Position numbers and translations under genes: made by a program. From assembly GCA_017430925.1 (NCBI GenBank), contig JAFRMA010000024.1, forward strand, positions 1-33,356: a stretch of 33,356 bases of DNA, written 5' to 3'. How positions within the stretch are numbered: position 1 is the first letter of the stretch; each line of letters starts with the position of its first letter. Source of the DNA: Solobacterium sp. Lineage in GTDB: Bacteria > Bacillota_I > Bacilli_A > Erysipelotrichales > Erysipelotrichaceae. Below, one piece after another: positions 1 to 8,944 of the stretch. The notes under the pieces were generated by a model. It was not told where the DNA came from. It saw only the letters and a list, made by a program, of their open reading frames with translations, and made no database searches.

Positions 1-476
1 AGATGTTCGATGCTAACAGGAATACAAGATTCAATATTTACGGTAATCCGGATGACAGGTTGAATTCTTATCAAAACGTCCATTACTTCGGCAGTTTCCT
101 GCCGGATGAGTTACCGTCTGCCATTCATGGTAAATACGGACTGGTATGGGATGGAGAGGAAATTGACGGATGCAGCGGAGTTCTCGGTGAGTATACCAGG
201 ATCAATAATCCTCATAAACTGTCATTGTATGTTGCTTCAGGACTTCCGGTAATTGTCTGGAAAGAAGCTGCGATTGCAGAATTTGTTGAAAACTATGGAA
301 TCGGTATCAGTACAGATAGTATTACAAATTTGGAGGAACTGATTTCCATCCCGGATGAACAGTATACTCAGATGCAGGAGAATGTACTTCGTCTTCGCAA
401 AAGCGTTATTAACGGTGAGCATCTGACCAAGATTCTGCAGACAATAGAGCGAGGTACCCATGAAACCGCTCGTTAG
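1..476 (+). CDS. Galactofuranosyltransferase-like GT-B glycosyltransferase, 3' part
   Basis: This is the C-terminal half of a sugar transferase cut by the window edge; the frame is open to the left, so the ATG at 3 is probably an internal methionine. The visible segments GLVWDGEEIDGCSG, LGEYTRINNPHKLSLY and ASGLPVIVWKEAAIAEFV are the hallmark of beta-1,6-galactofuranosyltransferases of the WbbI type. In that GT-B fold this half binds the nucleotide-sugar donor. The family is usually about 330 residues, so roughly half is missing. It would act at the cytoplasmic membrane on a lipid-linked glycan intermediate. Its 3' end overlaps the next glycosyltransferase by 17 nt, indicating one operon. The galactofuranose donor is inferred from family resemblance, and no galactopyranose mutase gene is visible in the window. 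Confidence 0.8.
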   Translation, partial: MFDANRNTRFNIYGNPDDRLNSYQNVHYFGSFLPDELPSAIHGKYGLVWDGEEIDGCSGVLGEYTRINNPHKLSLYVASGLPVIVWKEAAIAEFVENYGIGISTDSITNLEELISIPDEQYTQMQENVLRLRKSVINGEHLTKILQTIERGTHETAR

Positions 477-1380
477 TATCATTACGCCTTGTTACAACGG
501 TGAAAAGTATGCAGACCGGTATTTTCAGTCTGTTCTGAACCAGACATATGATCATCTGGAACTGATCTTTGTTAATGATGGATCAACAGACAGAACAGAA
601 GAGATAGCACTTTCTTACAAGAAAAAACTGGAAGCGAAAGGCATTCAGTATACCTACCTGTATCAGGATAATGCCGGACAGGCAGCTGCTCTGAACAATG
701 GATTGAAGATATTTCAGGGCGAATATCTGGTCTGGCCGGACAGCGATGACGAGATGACACCGGATAGTATCGAGAAGCGTGCAGCCTTTCTGGAAAGTCA
801 TCCTGATCTTGGCATCATGCGCAGTAACGGAACCGTAGTCAATGATGCGACTGGTGAAAAGAGAAGAATTGATAATAAAGATCACTTAGAGGCAGAAGAT
901 CTTTATGAAGATATCATGATGCTGAGAACATACGGGAATCCCGGACCGTATATGATCCGCAGAAGTCTTTTACTTGAATGCTATCCGGATCTGGATATCT
1001 TTGTTTCTCGAACCGGTCAGAACTGGCAGATCTATGTTCCTGCATTCAGCCGCAGTCTGTGCGGATATCTTGACGAAGATTTGTTCATCATACACGAACA
1101 CGATGACAGTCATTCACGGTATTCCCGGACTGCAGAAGCAGAATACAAACGCTGGCATGGCTTTACGGAGATCCTGCTGAAAGGGATGGAAGCGGGAGTA
1201 AAGAATACAGATTATTATCGGAATCTGGTGAAAGAGAATGAAGCCAGGCAGATATTCTATTATGCAGTATCCATCAGAGATATTCCTACGATAAAGACGG
1301 AGTATCGTAACATGAAGAAATACGGTAAACCAACAACGAAGGAAACCCTGTTATACTGTAAATGTTTACTGGGCATGTAA
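460..1380 (+). CDS. GT2 family glycosyltransferase
   Basis: A 306-residue GT-A fold glycosyltransferase. The N-terminal domain opens with VSIITPCYNGEKYA, carries the nucleotide-sugar motif NDGSTD at residues 39-44 and the metal-binding acidic cluster DSDDE at 94-98, which stands in for the DxD motif. The C-terminal part, from about residue 190, is family-variable and has no membrane segment. The ATG at 460 is preceded by GAGG and overlaps the upstream gene, so translation is probably coupled. It should add one sugar to the growing surface polysaccharide on the cytoplasmic face. Neither donor nor acceptor can be read from the sequence. Confidence 0.9.
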   Translation: MKPLVSIITPCYNGEKYADRYFQSVLNQTYDHLELIFVNDGSTDRTEEIALSYKKKLEAKGIQYTYLYQDNAGQAAALNNGLKIFQGEYLVWPDSDDEMTPDSIEKRAAFLESHPDLGIMRSNGTVVNDATGEKRRIDNKDHLEAEDLYEDIMMLRTYGNPGPYMIRRSLLLECYPDLDIFVSRTGQNWQIYVPAFSRSLCGYLDEDLFIIHEHDDSHSRYSRTAEAEYKRWHGFTEILLKGMEAGVKNTDYYRNLVKENEARQIFYYAVSIRDIPTIKTEYRNMKKYGKPTTKETLLYCKCLLGM

Positions 1381-1382
1381 GT

Positions 1383-2009
1383 ATGAGTAAGTTTAAAGAT
1401 ATTGATATTCTGCAGTATATAAAGCTGAACTATCTTTCAAAGAATGTGATCCATGAGGGAAAAGGAAAGATCGTTCCTTTTCATGGTGCACATGTGGAAC
1501 TGGGAGAGAACAGTAAGCTGATCATGCATGACGGGAGTCTGGAGATTGGCACAAATAAAGTCAAAGGATCCAAAGGTGAAACACTGATCAGGTTACGTAA
1601 AGATGCCACATGGAATGTAAATGGATACTGCGGTTTGTCATACGGAGTGACTGTAGAGGTAAATAGTCGTGCGGAATTCAATACCGGTTATCTTACCGTA
1701 AACACTAATTCCACAATTGTTGTTAATCAGAAGATAAGCATGGGAAACGATGTCATGATTGGCAGAAATACAGTGATCTATGACAGTGACTTCCACGTAC
1801 TGAATGGTGAGAAATCCAGTAAAGAAGTGACGATCGGAGATCATGTTTGGATCGCTACAAATGTAACGGTTCTGAAGGGCGTGCATATCGGCGGAGGATC
1901 AGTGATCGGTGCCGGTACGATCGTGAAAGAAAACGTCCCGGATCATGTAATCTTTGGCAGTAAAGCAGAACATGTGATTCTCTCAGAGAACGCTGATTGG
2001 GAGAGATAA
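1383..2009 (+). CDS. Left-handed beta-helix (hexapeptide) O-acyltransferase
   Basis: A 208-residue protein starting MSKFKDIDIL, with its ATG 3 nt after the previous stop. A longer reading from 1362 would overlap the upstream gene and is less likely. From about residue 85 the sequence follows the hexapeptide rhythm of parallel beta-helix acyltransferases (IGRNTVI, IGDHVWIATNVTVL, GGGSVIGAGTIV). DSDFH carries the probable catalytic histidine. The block GDHVWIATNVTVLKGVHIG matches the CatB/maltose-O-acetyltransferase type that uses acetyl-CoA. In this locus it probably acetylates a sugar hydroxyl or amino group of the polysaccharide repeat unit. The N-terminal 80 residues are variable and may help recognise the acceptor. 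Confidence 0.87.
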   Translation: MSKFKDIDILQYIKLNYLSKNVIHEGKGKIVPFHGAHVELGENSKLIMHDGSLEIGTNKVKGSKGETLIRLRKDATWNVNGYCGLSYGVTVEVNSRAEFNTGYLTVNTNSTIVVNQKISMGNDVMIGRNTVIYDSDFHVLNGEKSSKEVTIGDHVWIATNVTVLKGVHIGGGSVIGAGTIVKENVPDHVIFGSKAEHVILSENADWER

Positions 2010-2011
2010 AT

Positions 2012-2956
2012 ATGTATTCTTTTCTGTACGGCTTGTACTACCATTTGCGCAGAGTGCAAAAAAAGCATCCTGATGAAAAGAGTGTGTATCATCGATTCAG
2101 TTCTTTTCTTATTGGTTATATTGAGGCCTACTATAATCTGTACGTTGTAAAACAGTTTCGTAATAAACCGTCACATGAGTCAGGGGTTACTGAAGTAAAA
2201 AGAGATCAGAAGATCATTATCTCTCTGACATCTTTTCCTGCTCGGATCAATGTTGTCTGGATCGCTATAGAGACCTTGTTGCGACAGTCCATGAAACCGG
2301 ATGAGATCATTCTGTGGCTCTCAGAAGAACAGTTCCCAAACAGAGATGAAGATCTCCCAAAGGAACTAATACAGCAGAAAGAAAGAGGCTTAACGATCCG
2401 GTACTGTGATGATCTTCGCAGTCATAAGAAGTACTTCTATACGATGCAGGAAAACCCTGAGGACATGATTATTCTGGCAGACGATGACGTCTTTTACAGT
2501 AAAGATCTGGTTGAGAAACTGTACAGGCTTCATCAGGAGAATCCAGAAGATATCGTATGCATGGGTGTGGCATTGATTTATCCCGAGCTATCTACACCTC
2601 CTGATCAGTGGACAAGGCCCAGCTCGAGACAAATAATACAGCACTCAGAGATTGCGCAGCCTTTTACAGGGACAGGTTCGTTGTTTCCTCCGCATTGTTT
2701 AGATGAACGAGCTTTTGATAAAGAATTACTTCAACAATTATGTCCGTTTGCTGATGATCTTTGGCTGAAATATATGTCAATGAAAAAGGGAACATTAGTA
2801 ACGGGAATTACTCCAGATCGTAATATGCCGGTATTTATATATGGAACTGCTCAAAGCGGATTATGGCATATTAACGGAGAACAGAAACAGAATGATGTTC
2901 AGTGGGAGAATATACTGCAGTATTTTGGAGATTTGAATGACAGTATACAGAAATAA
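2012..2956 (+). CDS. GT-A-like glycosyltransferase of polysaccharide loci
   Basis: I chose the ATG at 2012 (MYSFLYGLYYHL, 314 residues) because GGAGAG sits seven bases upstream. A TTG at 1997 would extend it by five residues. From about residue 70 the protein has a GT-A-like opening (KIIISLTSFPARI), a first-domain block QSMKPDEIILWLS, and the acidic metal-binding candidate ILADDDVFYSKDL. The end, with PFADDLWLKYMSM, is typical of a family of uncharacterised transferases in capsule and exopolysaccharide clusters. No membrane segment is apparent. It probably transfers a sugar on the cytoplasmic side; specificity is unknown. Its end overlaps the next gene by 20 nt. Confidence 0.75.
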   Translation: MYSFLYGLYYHLRRVQKKHPDEKSVYHRFSSFLIGYIEAYYNLYVVKQFRNKPSHESGVTEVKRDQKIIISLTSFPARINVVWIAIETLLRQSMKPDEIILWLSEEQFPNRDEDLPKELIQQKERGLTIRYCDDLRSHKKYFYTMQENPEDMIILADDDVFYSKDLVEKLYRLHQENPEDIVCMGVALIYPELSTPPDQWTRPSSRQIIQHSEIAQPFTGTGSLFPPHCLDERAFDKELLQQLCPFADDLWLKYMSMKKGTLVTGITPDRNMPVFIYGTAQSGLWHINGEQKQNDVQWENILQYFGDLNDSIQK

Positions 2957-3884
2957 ACAAATTGATACTGCTAAAGGAATTCTGATGTCGTTGGTTATTC
3001 TGGGGCATGTTCTTCTTGCTTCCAATAATCTGCCTCAAGCAGGTTCCTTTCTTTTAAAGCTGATATATTCTTTCCATATGCCGGCTTTTTTGATAATCAG
3101 CGGAATCCTTTTTGACAGAGAAAGACAGAAAGGTAATAGTTTTCAAGCTTTCTTATTAGCCAGAGTCAAACATATCCTGATGCCATATTTTATCTTCGAA
3201 ACATTAGGCGGAATCGTTCAGAATGTATTCACCTACGGCAACCGGGAAGCTGCTTTAGCCGTGTTGACGAGAATAGTGACATTTCGGATGTATGTTGGTG
3301 CTGACTGGTATCTGTTAACTTATTTTTTTGCGATCATTTTGGTATATTTGGCTAACAAATATATTCAAAATAATCATTATCTTCTTATTTCTGCTTTTCT
3401 CTTGTTTGTGGTTGTATCAGTATCCCAAAATCAGTTACTCAACGAACTATCAGTGTTTATACTTCGTATACTATTGGTATATTCGTTGATTGTTTTCGGT
3501 ATTTTCCTGAAGGATACATTATTGTCCTACAGCTTGAAAAAGATATTAATTGCAGGCGTGTGTTTCACTTTATCTGTCGGCTTAAATATAATAATATTTA
3601 TGCATGCAGTTATGCTTGGAAATCCTTTGTTGTTCTTACTGGGAGGAATCAGCGCAACATATCTGGTCATTCAGCTGGCCGCGATCATTAAGAATAACCT
3701 GATCAATATGTTTGGCAGGTATTCTATTGTACCTATGGGTATTCATCAGGATATAATATGGATCTTTGGCTGGTTTTTCGGATTGAATGGAGCCAGTCCT
3801 TTGATAATACTCAATGCAGCTGCAATATATTTACTTTGTATATCTGCTACAATGATGTACAGAAGTATAGTCGGAAAGGAATAA
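2937..3884 (+). CDS. Membrane acyltransferase, acyltransferase-3 family
   Basis: A 315-residue polytopic membrane protein that starts inside the preceding gene with GGAG six bases upstream. The first segment (IDTAKGILMSLVILGHVLL) contains the conserved His of acyltransferase-3 proteins. It is followed by YSFHMPAFLIISGILFDRERQ, where the H-x-P-x-F and FxxR signatures of OatA/fucose-4-O-acetylase relatives are visible. I count about ten hydrophobic stretches. These enzymes move acetyl or succinyl groups across or onto glycans at the membrane. In this cluster it most likely acylates the surface polysaccharide or its lipid-linked precursor. The gene is visibly more AT-rich than its neighbours, which hints at separate acquisition. 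Confidence 0.87.
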   Translation: MTVYRNKQIDTAKGILMSLVILGHVLLASNNLPQAGSFLLKLIYSFHMPAFLIISGILFDRERQKGNSFQAFLLARVKHILMPYFIFETLGGIVQNVFTYGNREAALAVLTRIVTFRMYVGADWYLLTYFFAIILVYLANKYIQNNHYLLISAFLLFVVVSVSQNQLLNELSVFILRILLVYSLIVFGIFLKDTLLSYSLKKILIAGVCFTLSVGLNIIIFMHAVMLGNPLLFLLGGISATYLVIQLAAIIKNNLINMFGRYSIVPMGIHQDIIWIFGWFFGLNGASPLIILNAAAIYLLCISATMMYRSIVGKE

Positions 3885-3886
3885 CC

Positions 3887-4660
3887 ATGAATCCGTTTGT
3901 TGAGAAAAAAGCGATTCAGTTGCGCAATAAAATACATGGCAGCAGTGGCCAGGTCCATCTGCCTGATCATCATAGTGCTGGCAATACAATCACTGTTAAC
4001 GGAGAGAACTCTGACTTACGTGTTAACGAGAACGGATATATGAGGAACTGTTTTTGTGATGTGAAAGGTAATGATAATCATATCTCTATCGGTAATCATT
4101 CATGGTTAGCCGATCGCTGCAGTATACGAATCTCAGGGAATAATAATATTCTTGAAATAGGGGAAAACTGTTCGCTTCAGAACTGTTCTGTATTCATTGC
4201 CGGAGATAATAACACAATCCGGATTGATGATAATGTAAGTGCTGTATTTACATCTTTTCACATGGAGAAGGAAAACAATACAGTAAAGGTCGGTATGCAT
4301 ACCAGTCTTCATGGTCGGGATAATGGGACAATTGAGTTTGTTCTTGAAGAGTCAACTACTATCACTGTTAAAGAGGATTGCATGATCTCGAATGATGTTA
4401 GTTTCAGGAGTTCTGATTCGCACAGTATTATCAATGACAAGGGAGAACGGATCAACCACGCAAAAGATATTGTGGTGAATGATCATGTGTGGATTGGAAT
4501 GAGATCACTGGTTCTTAAAGGAACGGTAATACAGAAAAACAGCATTATTGGTGCTGGAAGTATATGTAATAAAGTCTATGAGAAAGAAAACTGTATGATT
4601 GCTGGAAATCCGGCAAAGATTATCAAAGAGAATGTGAACTGGTCAAGAGATAGACTGTAG
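3887..4660 (+). CDS. Left-handed beta-helix O-acyltransferase with Asn-rich coils
   Basis: The ATG at 3887 (MNPFVEKKAI, 257 residues) is chosen because GGAAAGGA lies just upstream and it begins 2 nt after the preceding stop. The frame also runs open from 3758 inside the previous gene. Residues about 55-150 form repeated beta-helix coils with GNDNHISIG, GNNNILEIG and GDNNTIRID. The C-terminal third has the catalytic-His region SSDSHSI, then VNDHVWIGMRSLVLKG and NSIIGAGSI, ending MIAGNPAKII. This is a CoA-dependent sugar O-acyltransferase architecture. It is the second such enzyme in the operon and probably modifies a different residue of the glycan. Confidence 0.87.
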   Translation: MNPFVEKKAIQLRNKIHGSSGQVHLPDHHSAGNTITVNGENSDLRVNENGYMRNCFCDVKGNDNHISIGNHSWLADRCSIRISGNNNILEIGENCSLQNCSVFIAGDNNTIRIDDNVSAVFTSFHMEKENNTVKVGMHTSLHGRDNGTIEFVLEESTTITVKEDCMISNDVSFRSSDSHSIINDKGERINHAKDIVVNDHVWIGMRSLVLKGTVIQKNSIIGAGSICNKVYEKENCMIAGNPAKIIKENVNWSRDRL

Positions 4661-4668
4661 GAGAAGTT

Positions 4669-5637
4669 ATGCCTAAGATCAGTGTAATTGTACCGGTGTA
4701 TAATACCGAACAATATTTAAGACAATGTGTGGACAGTATTCTTTGCCAGACATTTTCGGATTTTGAACTGATTCTGGTAGACGATGGAAGTACAGACAGC
4801 AGCGGGATAATATGCGATGAATTCGCTAAAAATGATCCGAGAGTTATTATTCTTCACCAAGAGAATAGAGGACAAGCAGCTGCACGAAATACAGCCGTTA
4901 AGATGTCCAGAACAGATTTGATCGCATTTGTGGATAGTGATGATATGATTCATCCGCAATATTTCGCTAGATTGTATAAGAATATCATTGCTGATGAAAA
5001 TATCAGTTGCTGTGGGGTCATCGAAAGTGAGATTAAACCTAATTGGAGTGAATCAAACTCAGATGAATCTGCGAGCATATACAAGATTGATGAGGTTTTT
5101 CTAACCGGTAATAAGGTGAACGATTATATAGGTCAAACAGCTTGGGCGAAACTCATTAGAAAGGAAATTCTTTTAGAATACCCATTTACTGAAGGAAGAG
5201 TATTTGAAGATAATGCTGTCGTTAAAAAATGGTTATATGCTGCTGGGAAGATAGCAGTGTTAATAGAACCCTTATATTTTTATAGAATTAATTCTACTGG
5301 AACCTCTAAAGGAAACTTTAATGCAGAAAAGGTTAGAGATGTTCTATGGTCTCGAGATGAAATAATAAACTATTATAAAGAAAAAGGACTATATATAGCT
5401 TATAAGCAGGCTGCTGCGGATTATATACGTTTTGCTATCAATTTGTACTACAAATTACGAAAAATAGATAAAGCCAACGCAGCGATATTAAAGCAAGATA
5501 TCTTAAAGAGATATGAAGAGTATAGACACTCTATACCCTTTTCAAAGGCAGATAATCGATTTGTATTAGAATTAAAGCATCCAAGGCTGATGTGGCTCTA
5601 TTGGAAAATGAACGCTATAATAAAGCGTAAAGATTGA
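4669..5637 (+). CDS. GT2 family glycosyltransferase
   Basis: A 322-residue GT-A glycosyltransferase with a good GGAG ribosome site directly upstream of the ATG. ISVIVPVYNTEQYLRQC opens the fold, VDDGSTD occupies residues 37-43 and the metal-binding DSDD is at 89-92. RGQAAARNTAV between them is characteristic of the family. The C-terminal half, from about residue 130, is variable and carries the EDNAV block probably near the acceptor site. The 3' half of the gene is clearly more AT-rich than the 5' half, consistent with mosaic replacement of the specificity-determining part. It is expected to extend the polysaccharide repeat unit in the cytoplasm; the donor sugar is unknown. Confidence 0.9.
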   Translation: MPKISVIVPVYNTEQYLRQCVDSILCQTFSDFELILVDDGSTDSSGIICDEFAKNDPRVIILHQENRGQAAARNTAVKMSRTDLIAFVDSDDMIHPQYFARLYKNIIADENISCCGVIESEIKPNWSESNSDESASIYKIDEVFLTGNKVNDYIGQTAWAKLIRKEILLEYPFTEGRVFEDNAVVKKWLYAAGKIAVLIEPLYFYRINSTGTSKGNFNAEKVRDVLWSRDEIINYYKEKGLYIAYKQAAADYIRFAINLYYKLRKIDKANAAILKQDILKRYEEYRHSIPFSKADNRFVLELKHPRLMWLYWKMNAIIKRKD

Positions 5638-5658
5638 ATAAATAGCAAAAAGAAATCT

Positions 5659-6519
5659 ATGTCTGAAAGAAGAATCGAGAATATACACCACACACACATC
5701 ACTTCCAAGAGGAAATGGTATGAATTAAATCTAAAAGAGGTATGGCAATACCGTGATTTAATAGTCCTCTTTACGAAGAGAACATTTTCATTGCGCTATA
5801 AGCAGACGATCCTTGGCCCTGCCTGGTTGTTCTTAAATCCCTTTTTAACCAGTGTTGTGTATACCGTAGTTTTTGGTAATATTGCCAAGATCGATACTAA
5901 CGGAATACCGCATATTCTGTTTTATTTGACGAGTACAGCCATCTGGGCTTTCTTTTCGGAAAGTATCACAAGAAATGCACAGACCTTTACATCTAATGCG
6001 AATGTATTCGGGAAAGTATACTTCCCACGATTAACAGTACCTGTATCGAATATCCTGTCTGCAGCGATCCAGTTTTGTATTCAGATGATCATGGTAGGAA
6101 TTTTCCTTGCATATTATGTTATGAAGGGAATGGTATCTCCGAACTGGCCGTACTTTCTCTTAATACCTGTGGTTCTGATTCATTTAGGGATCATGGGTAT
6201 GGGTTTTGGCATCATCATTTCCAGTCTTACAACTAAATACCGTGATCTCGGTATCCTGGTAACTTTTGGTGTGCAGCTGTGGATGTATGGCACACCGATC
6301 GTTTATCCCTTATCGGAGATTGGTGATGGTTTATTAAAAACCGCTGTTATGATCAATCCTGTTACCATGCCTGTAGAGCTGTTCCGCTATGCAGTACTTG
6401 GCCAGGGAACAGTTCTTCCGGAATACCTGGTACTGTCCTGGATCATAACGATCCTTGTAGTACTATTCGGTATTATGATCTTTAACCGTGTGGAAAAAAC
6501 CTTCATGGATACAGTATAG
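5659..6519 (+). CDS. ABC-2 type polysaccharide exporter permease (Wzm/RgpC/TagG-like)
   Basis: A 286-residue integral membrane protein. The cytoplasmic N-terminus carries the family signature WQYRDLIVLFTKR followed by YKQTILGPAWLFLNP. About six membrane helices follow, with TKYRDLGILVTFGVQLWMYGTPIVYP in the middle and NPVTMPVELFRYAVLG near the last helices. These blocks are diagnostic for permeases that export completed O-antigen, teichoic acid or rhamnose-rich cell-wall glycans on a lipid carrier. The ATPase subunit follows directly, 10 nt downstream. Co-occurrence with rfbC and rfbD favours an RgpC-like role in exporting a rhamnose-containing polymer, but the substrate is an inference. Confidence 0.93.
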   Translation: MSERRIENIHHTHITSKRKWYELNLKEVWQYRDLIVLFTKRTFSLRYKQTILGPAWLFLNPFLTSVVYTVVFGNIAKIDTNGIPHILFYLTSTAIWAFFSESITRNAQTFTSNANVFGKVYFPRLTVPVSNILSAAIQFCIQMIMVGIFLAYYVMKGMVSPNWPYFLLIPVVLIHLGIMGMGFGIIISSLTTKYRDLGILVTFGVQLWMYGTPIVYPLSEIGDGLLKTAVMINPVTMPVELFRYAVLGQGTVLPEYLVLSWIITILVVLFGIMIFNRVEKTFMDTV

Positions 6520-6529
6520 GAGAGTATGT

Positions 6530-7813
6530 ATGAGTGAGAATAACAGAGAAATAGCCATCAAGCTCTCCGGTGTTAAAAAGATGTACAAGCTTGGTCAGAT
6601 CGGAGGAGGTACACTCCAAGGTGATCTGCAGTCCTGGTGGGCAAGAGTCAGAGGAAAAGAAGATCCTAATACCATGATTGGTCAGAAACAGAGACTTGTG
6701 GGACAGACATTCATGGCTTTAAACGGAATAGATCTGACCATCTATCAGGGAGAAGCTTTGGGTATTATTGGTGCTAACGGTGCCGGTAAGAGTACCATGT
6801 TAAAACTGCTGTCTAAAGTCACTGCACCTTCAGACGGAGAGATAGATATATATGGCAGAGTTGCATCGATGCTGGAAGTAGGCACTGGTTTTAATGGTGA
6901 GATGACCGGCAGAGAAAACATATACATGAATGGTGCGATCCTGGGTATGACCAAGGCGGAGATCGATGCCAAAATGGAAGATATTATAGAGTTTTCTGAA
7001 GTCAGAGAATTTATAGACACACCGGTAAAGAGATACTCTTCCGGTATGTATGTAAAGCTTGCATTCTCTGTAGCAGCACATCTGGACAGTGAGATCATGA
7101 TCATGGATGAAGTACTTGCTGTGGGTGATATGGCATTCCAGAAGAAATGCTTAACGAAGATGAGAGAAGCTGCTAACAAGGAAGGCAGAACAGTACTCTA
7201 TGTCTCCCATAACATGAATACCATTAGGCAGCTATGTGACAGATGTATTGTACTGGATAAAGGAAAGATCATCTTTGATGGTGATGTGGAAGAAGCGATA
7301 GATATTTATCTTGGCACTACAGGTGTCATGAGTACATATTACGATTTCTTACAACCCACTCAGTTAAACAGAAATGCAAAAGGGAAAGTACTTTTCAAGT
7401 ACCTGAAAACACTCAATTCAGCAGACATGAAGTTTTATTCAGACAGCAGAATTGAAATGGAAATTGCATTAGCAGCGCCAAAACCTTTGGAGAAAGTTAA
7501 GCTGAGATTTGAGGTCCGATATCAGAACGGGATAACATCCGGAACCTCTTTTCTGGATAAACCATTCAATCTTTTAGAAGGTGATAACACAGTTACTTTA
7601 CATTTTGATACTACACATTTCGTGGCGGGAAAATACTACGTGGATTTAGTCGCTTATATATACAATCAATTTGGTAATGAAGAATACTTAAATGGTATCT
7701 ATCCCGGATTTGCGTTTGAAATCATAGAAGATATTAACGAAAACAATGAACTTGTTTGGCTGCCTCAATATTGGGGAAGTGTACATCTTCATGATACAGT
7801 GTTAGTTAAATAG
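6530..7813 (+). CDS. Polysaccharide ABC exporter ATPase with C-terminal Wzt/RgpD-like domain
   Basis: The start is the ATG at 6530 (MSENNREIAI, 427 residues), preceded by GGAGAG. The frame is open further upstream inside the permease gene. The nucleotide-binding domain shows Walker A GANGAGKST at 81-89, the signature SSGMYVKLAF near 170-179, Walker B IMIMDE at 189-194 and the H-loop His at 227. The long insert before Walker A, including GDLQSWW, is typical of the Wzt/TagH/RgpD group. Residues about 265-427 form a beta-rich C-terminal domain like that which in Wzt recognises the non-reducing end of the finished glycan. It pairs with the permease encoded immediately upstream to push the lipid-linked polymer across the membrane. 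Confidence 0.93.
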   Translation: MSENNREIAIKLSGVKKMYKLGQIGGGTLQGDLQSWWARVRGKEDPNTMIGQKQRLVGQTFMALNGIDLTIYQGEALGIIGANGAGKSTMLKLLSKVTAPSDGEIDIYGRVASMLEVGTGFNGEMTGRENIYMNGAILGMTKAEIDAKMEDIIEFSEVREFIDTPVKRYSSGMYVKLAFSVAAHLDSEIMIMDEVLAVGDMAFQKKCLTKMREAANKEGRTVLYVSHNMNTIRQLCDRCIVLDKGKIIFDGDVEEAIDIYLGTTGVMSTYYDFLQPTQLNRNAKGKVLFKYLKTLNSADMKFYSDSRIEMEIALAAPKPLEKVKLRFEVRYQNGITSGTSFLDKPFNLLEGDNTVTLHFDTTHFVAGKYYVDLVAYIYNQFGNEEYLNGIYPGFAFEIIEDINENNELVWLPQYWGSVHLHDTVLVK

Positions 7814-7844
7814 TAATAAAGGACTTTTAAAGGTAATTAATAAT

Positions 7845-8906
7845 ATGGAACAGATACTCTTAAGCATCATCATCCCCTTATACAACGGCGGAAAATTCAT
7901 CGAACAGTTGGTAAATAATATCGTTCTTCATAATAGTGATTCTTTTCCTTATGAGATCATTCTGGTTAATGACGGGTCTCCCGATAATACTGCCGATGTT
8001 TGCCGAGGTCTTACGCAGAAGTATTCAAACATTAAGTATGTAGAAAAAGAAAATGGGGGAATTGCTTCTGCCAGGAATGCAGGACTCGAACATGCTGCAG
8101 GCATGTATATAACATTTGCCGATCAGGATGATACTGTGATCGCCGGTTATAAACCGTTTATAGAGAAGTGTATTGCTGATAATCTGGATATGCTGGTTAC
8201 CTCCTCGTACAATAAGCGCATCAATGACGAGAAGATCAGTAAGCGCACGTTCCCAGATATGATTATCAATGATACGACGATGATCAAGAAGATCGCCGGA
8301 AAACTGATTGATGGGGATTTTCTTTCTGATGACAGCGCTCCGTTTATATCTGTATCTGTTTGGAATGCACTGTATAGGAAAGGTATGATTCTGGAGAATA
8401 ACACCAGATTCAAGGTGTTTATAGATTACGAAGATGACTGGATCTTTAATATAGAAAATCTAATTAACGCTAAGAAGATTGCTCTTTCGTCTGAAGGCTA
8501 CTACTGCTGGATCATTCGTGAAGGCTCGGAGTCCCATCGCACTAAGTATATTAAAGATCTTCTTGCGAAGAGAAAGAACTGGATGGTGTGGATATCGGAA
8601 ATCATTGAAAAACTGGGGATCGAGCCAAGCCGAGCAGAATCATTTATCAGAGATGTACTCATTCCCAGAAATATCATGATGTGCTTCAACAATGCATGTT
8701 GGAATGATAAAGCATCAGAAACCGAAAAATTCAAGGAGATCAGTGAAGCACTTGGTCCGGAAGGATGGAATATTGCCTCGGTTAAGTTGGGCTCTGTTAA
8801 GGAAATGTCAGCTTCCAATAAGCTTCTGTTAAGAATACTAAAGCAGAATCATGTTAAATTGGCTTACTACTGCAATCGGAGTGTATTCAAAAACCGATTC
8901 CACTAA
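7845..8906 (+). CDS. GT2 family glycosyltransferase
   Basis: A 353-residue GT-A glycosyltransferase. LSIIIPLYNGGKFIEQ leads the fold, VNDGSPD is at residues 41-47 and the metal-binding DQDD at 93-96, with GGIASARNAGLEHA between. The block DYEDDWIFNIENL near residue 190 is typical of GT2 proteins that act on wall teichoic acid or capsule. No membrane segment is present. AAAGG lies upstream of the start but rather far, so the ribosome site is weak. It sits between the exporter pair and rfbC, so it plausibly adds a sugar late in assembly. Donor and acceptor are unknown. Confidence 0.88.
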   Translation: MEQILLSIIIPLYNGGKFIEQLVNNIVLHNSDSFPYEIILVNDGSPDNTADVCRGLTQKYSNIKYVEKENGGIASARNAGLEHAAGMYITFADQDDTVIAGYKPFIEKCIADNLDMLVTSSYNKRINDEKISKRTFPDMIINDTTMIKKIAGKLIDGDFLSDDSAPFISVSVWNALYRKGMILENNTRFKVFIDYEDDWIFNIENLINAKKIALSSEGYYCWIIREGSESHRTKYIKDLLAKRKNWMVWISEIIEKLGIEPSRAESFIRDVLIPRNIMMCFNNACWNDKASETEKFKEISEALGPEGWNIASVKLGSVKEMSASNKLLLRILKQNHVKLAYYCNRSVFKNRFH

Positions 8907-8944
8907 AGGAATGGTTTAAGTAATATTCGAGAGGAAAGGGATTT

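Noticed and set aside
3758..3886. Upstream extension of the beta-helix acyltransferase
   Set aside because: It lies entirely within the preceding membrane acyltransferase gene; the ATG at 3887 has a good ribosome site and gives a normal family length.
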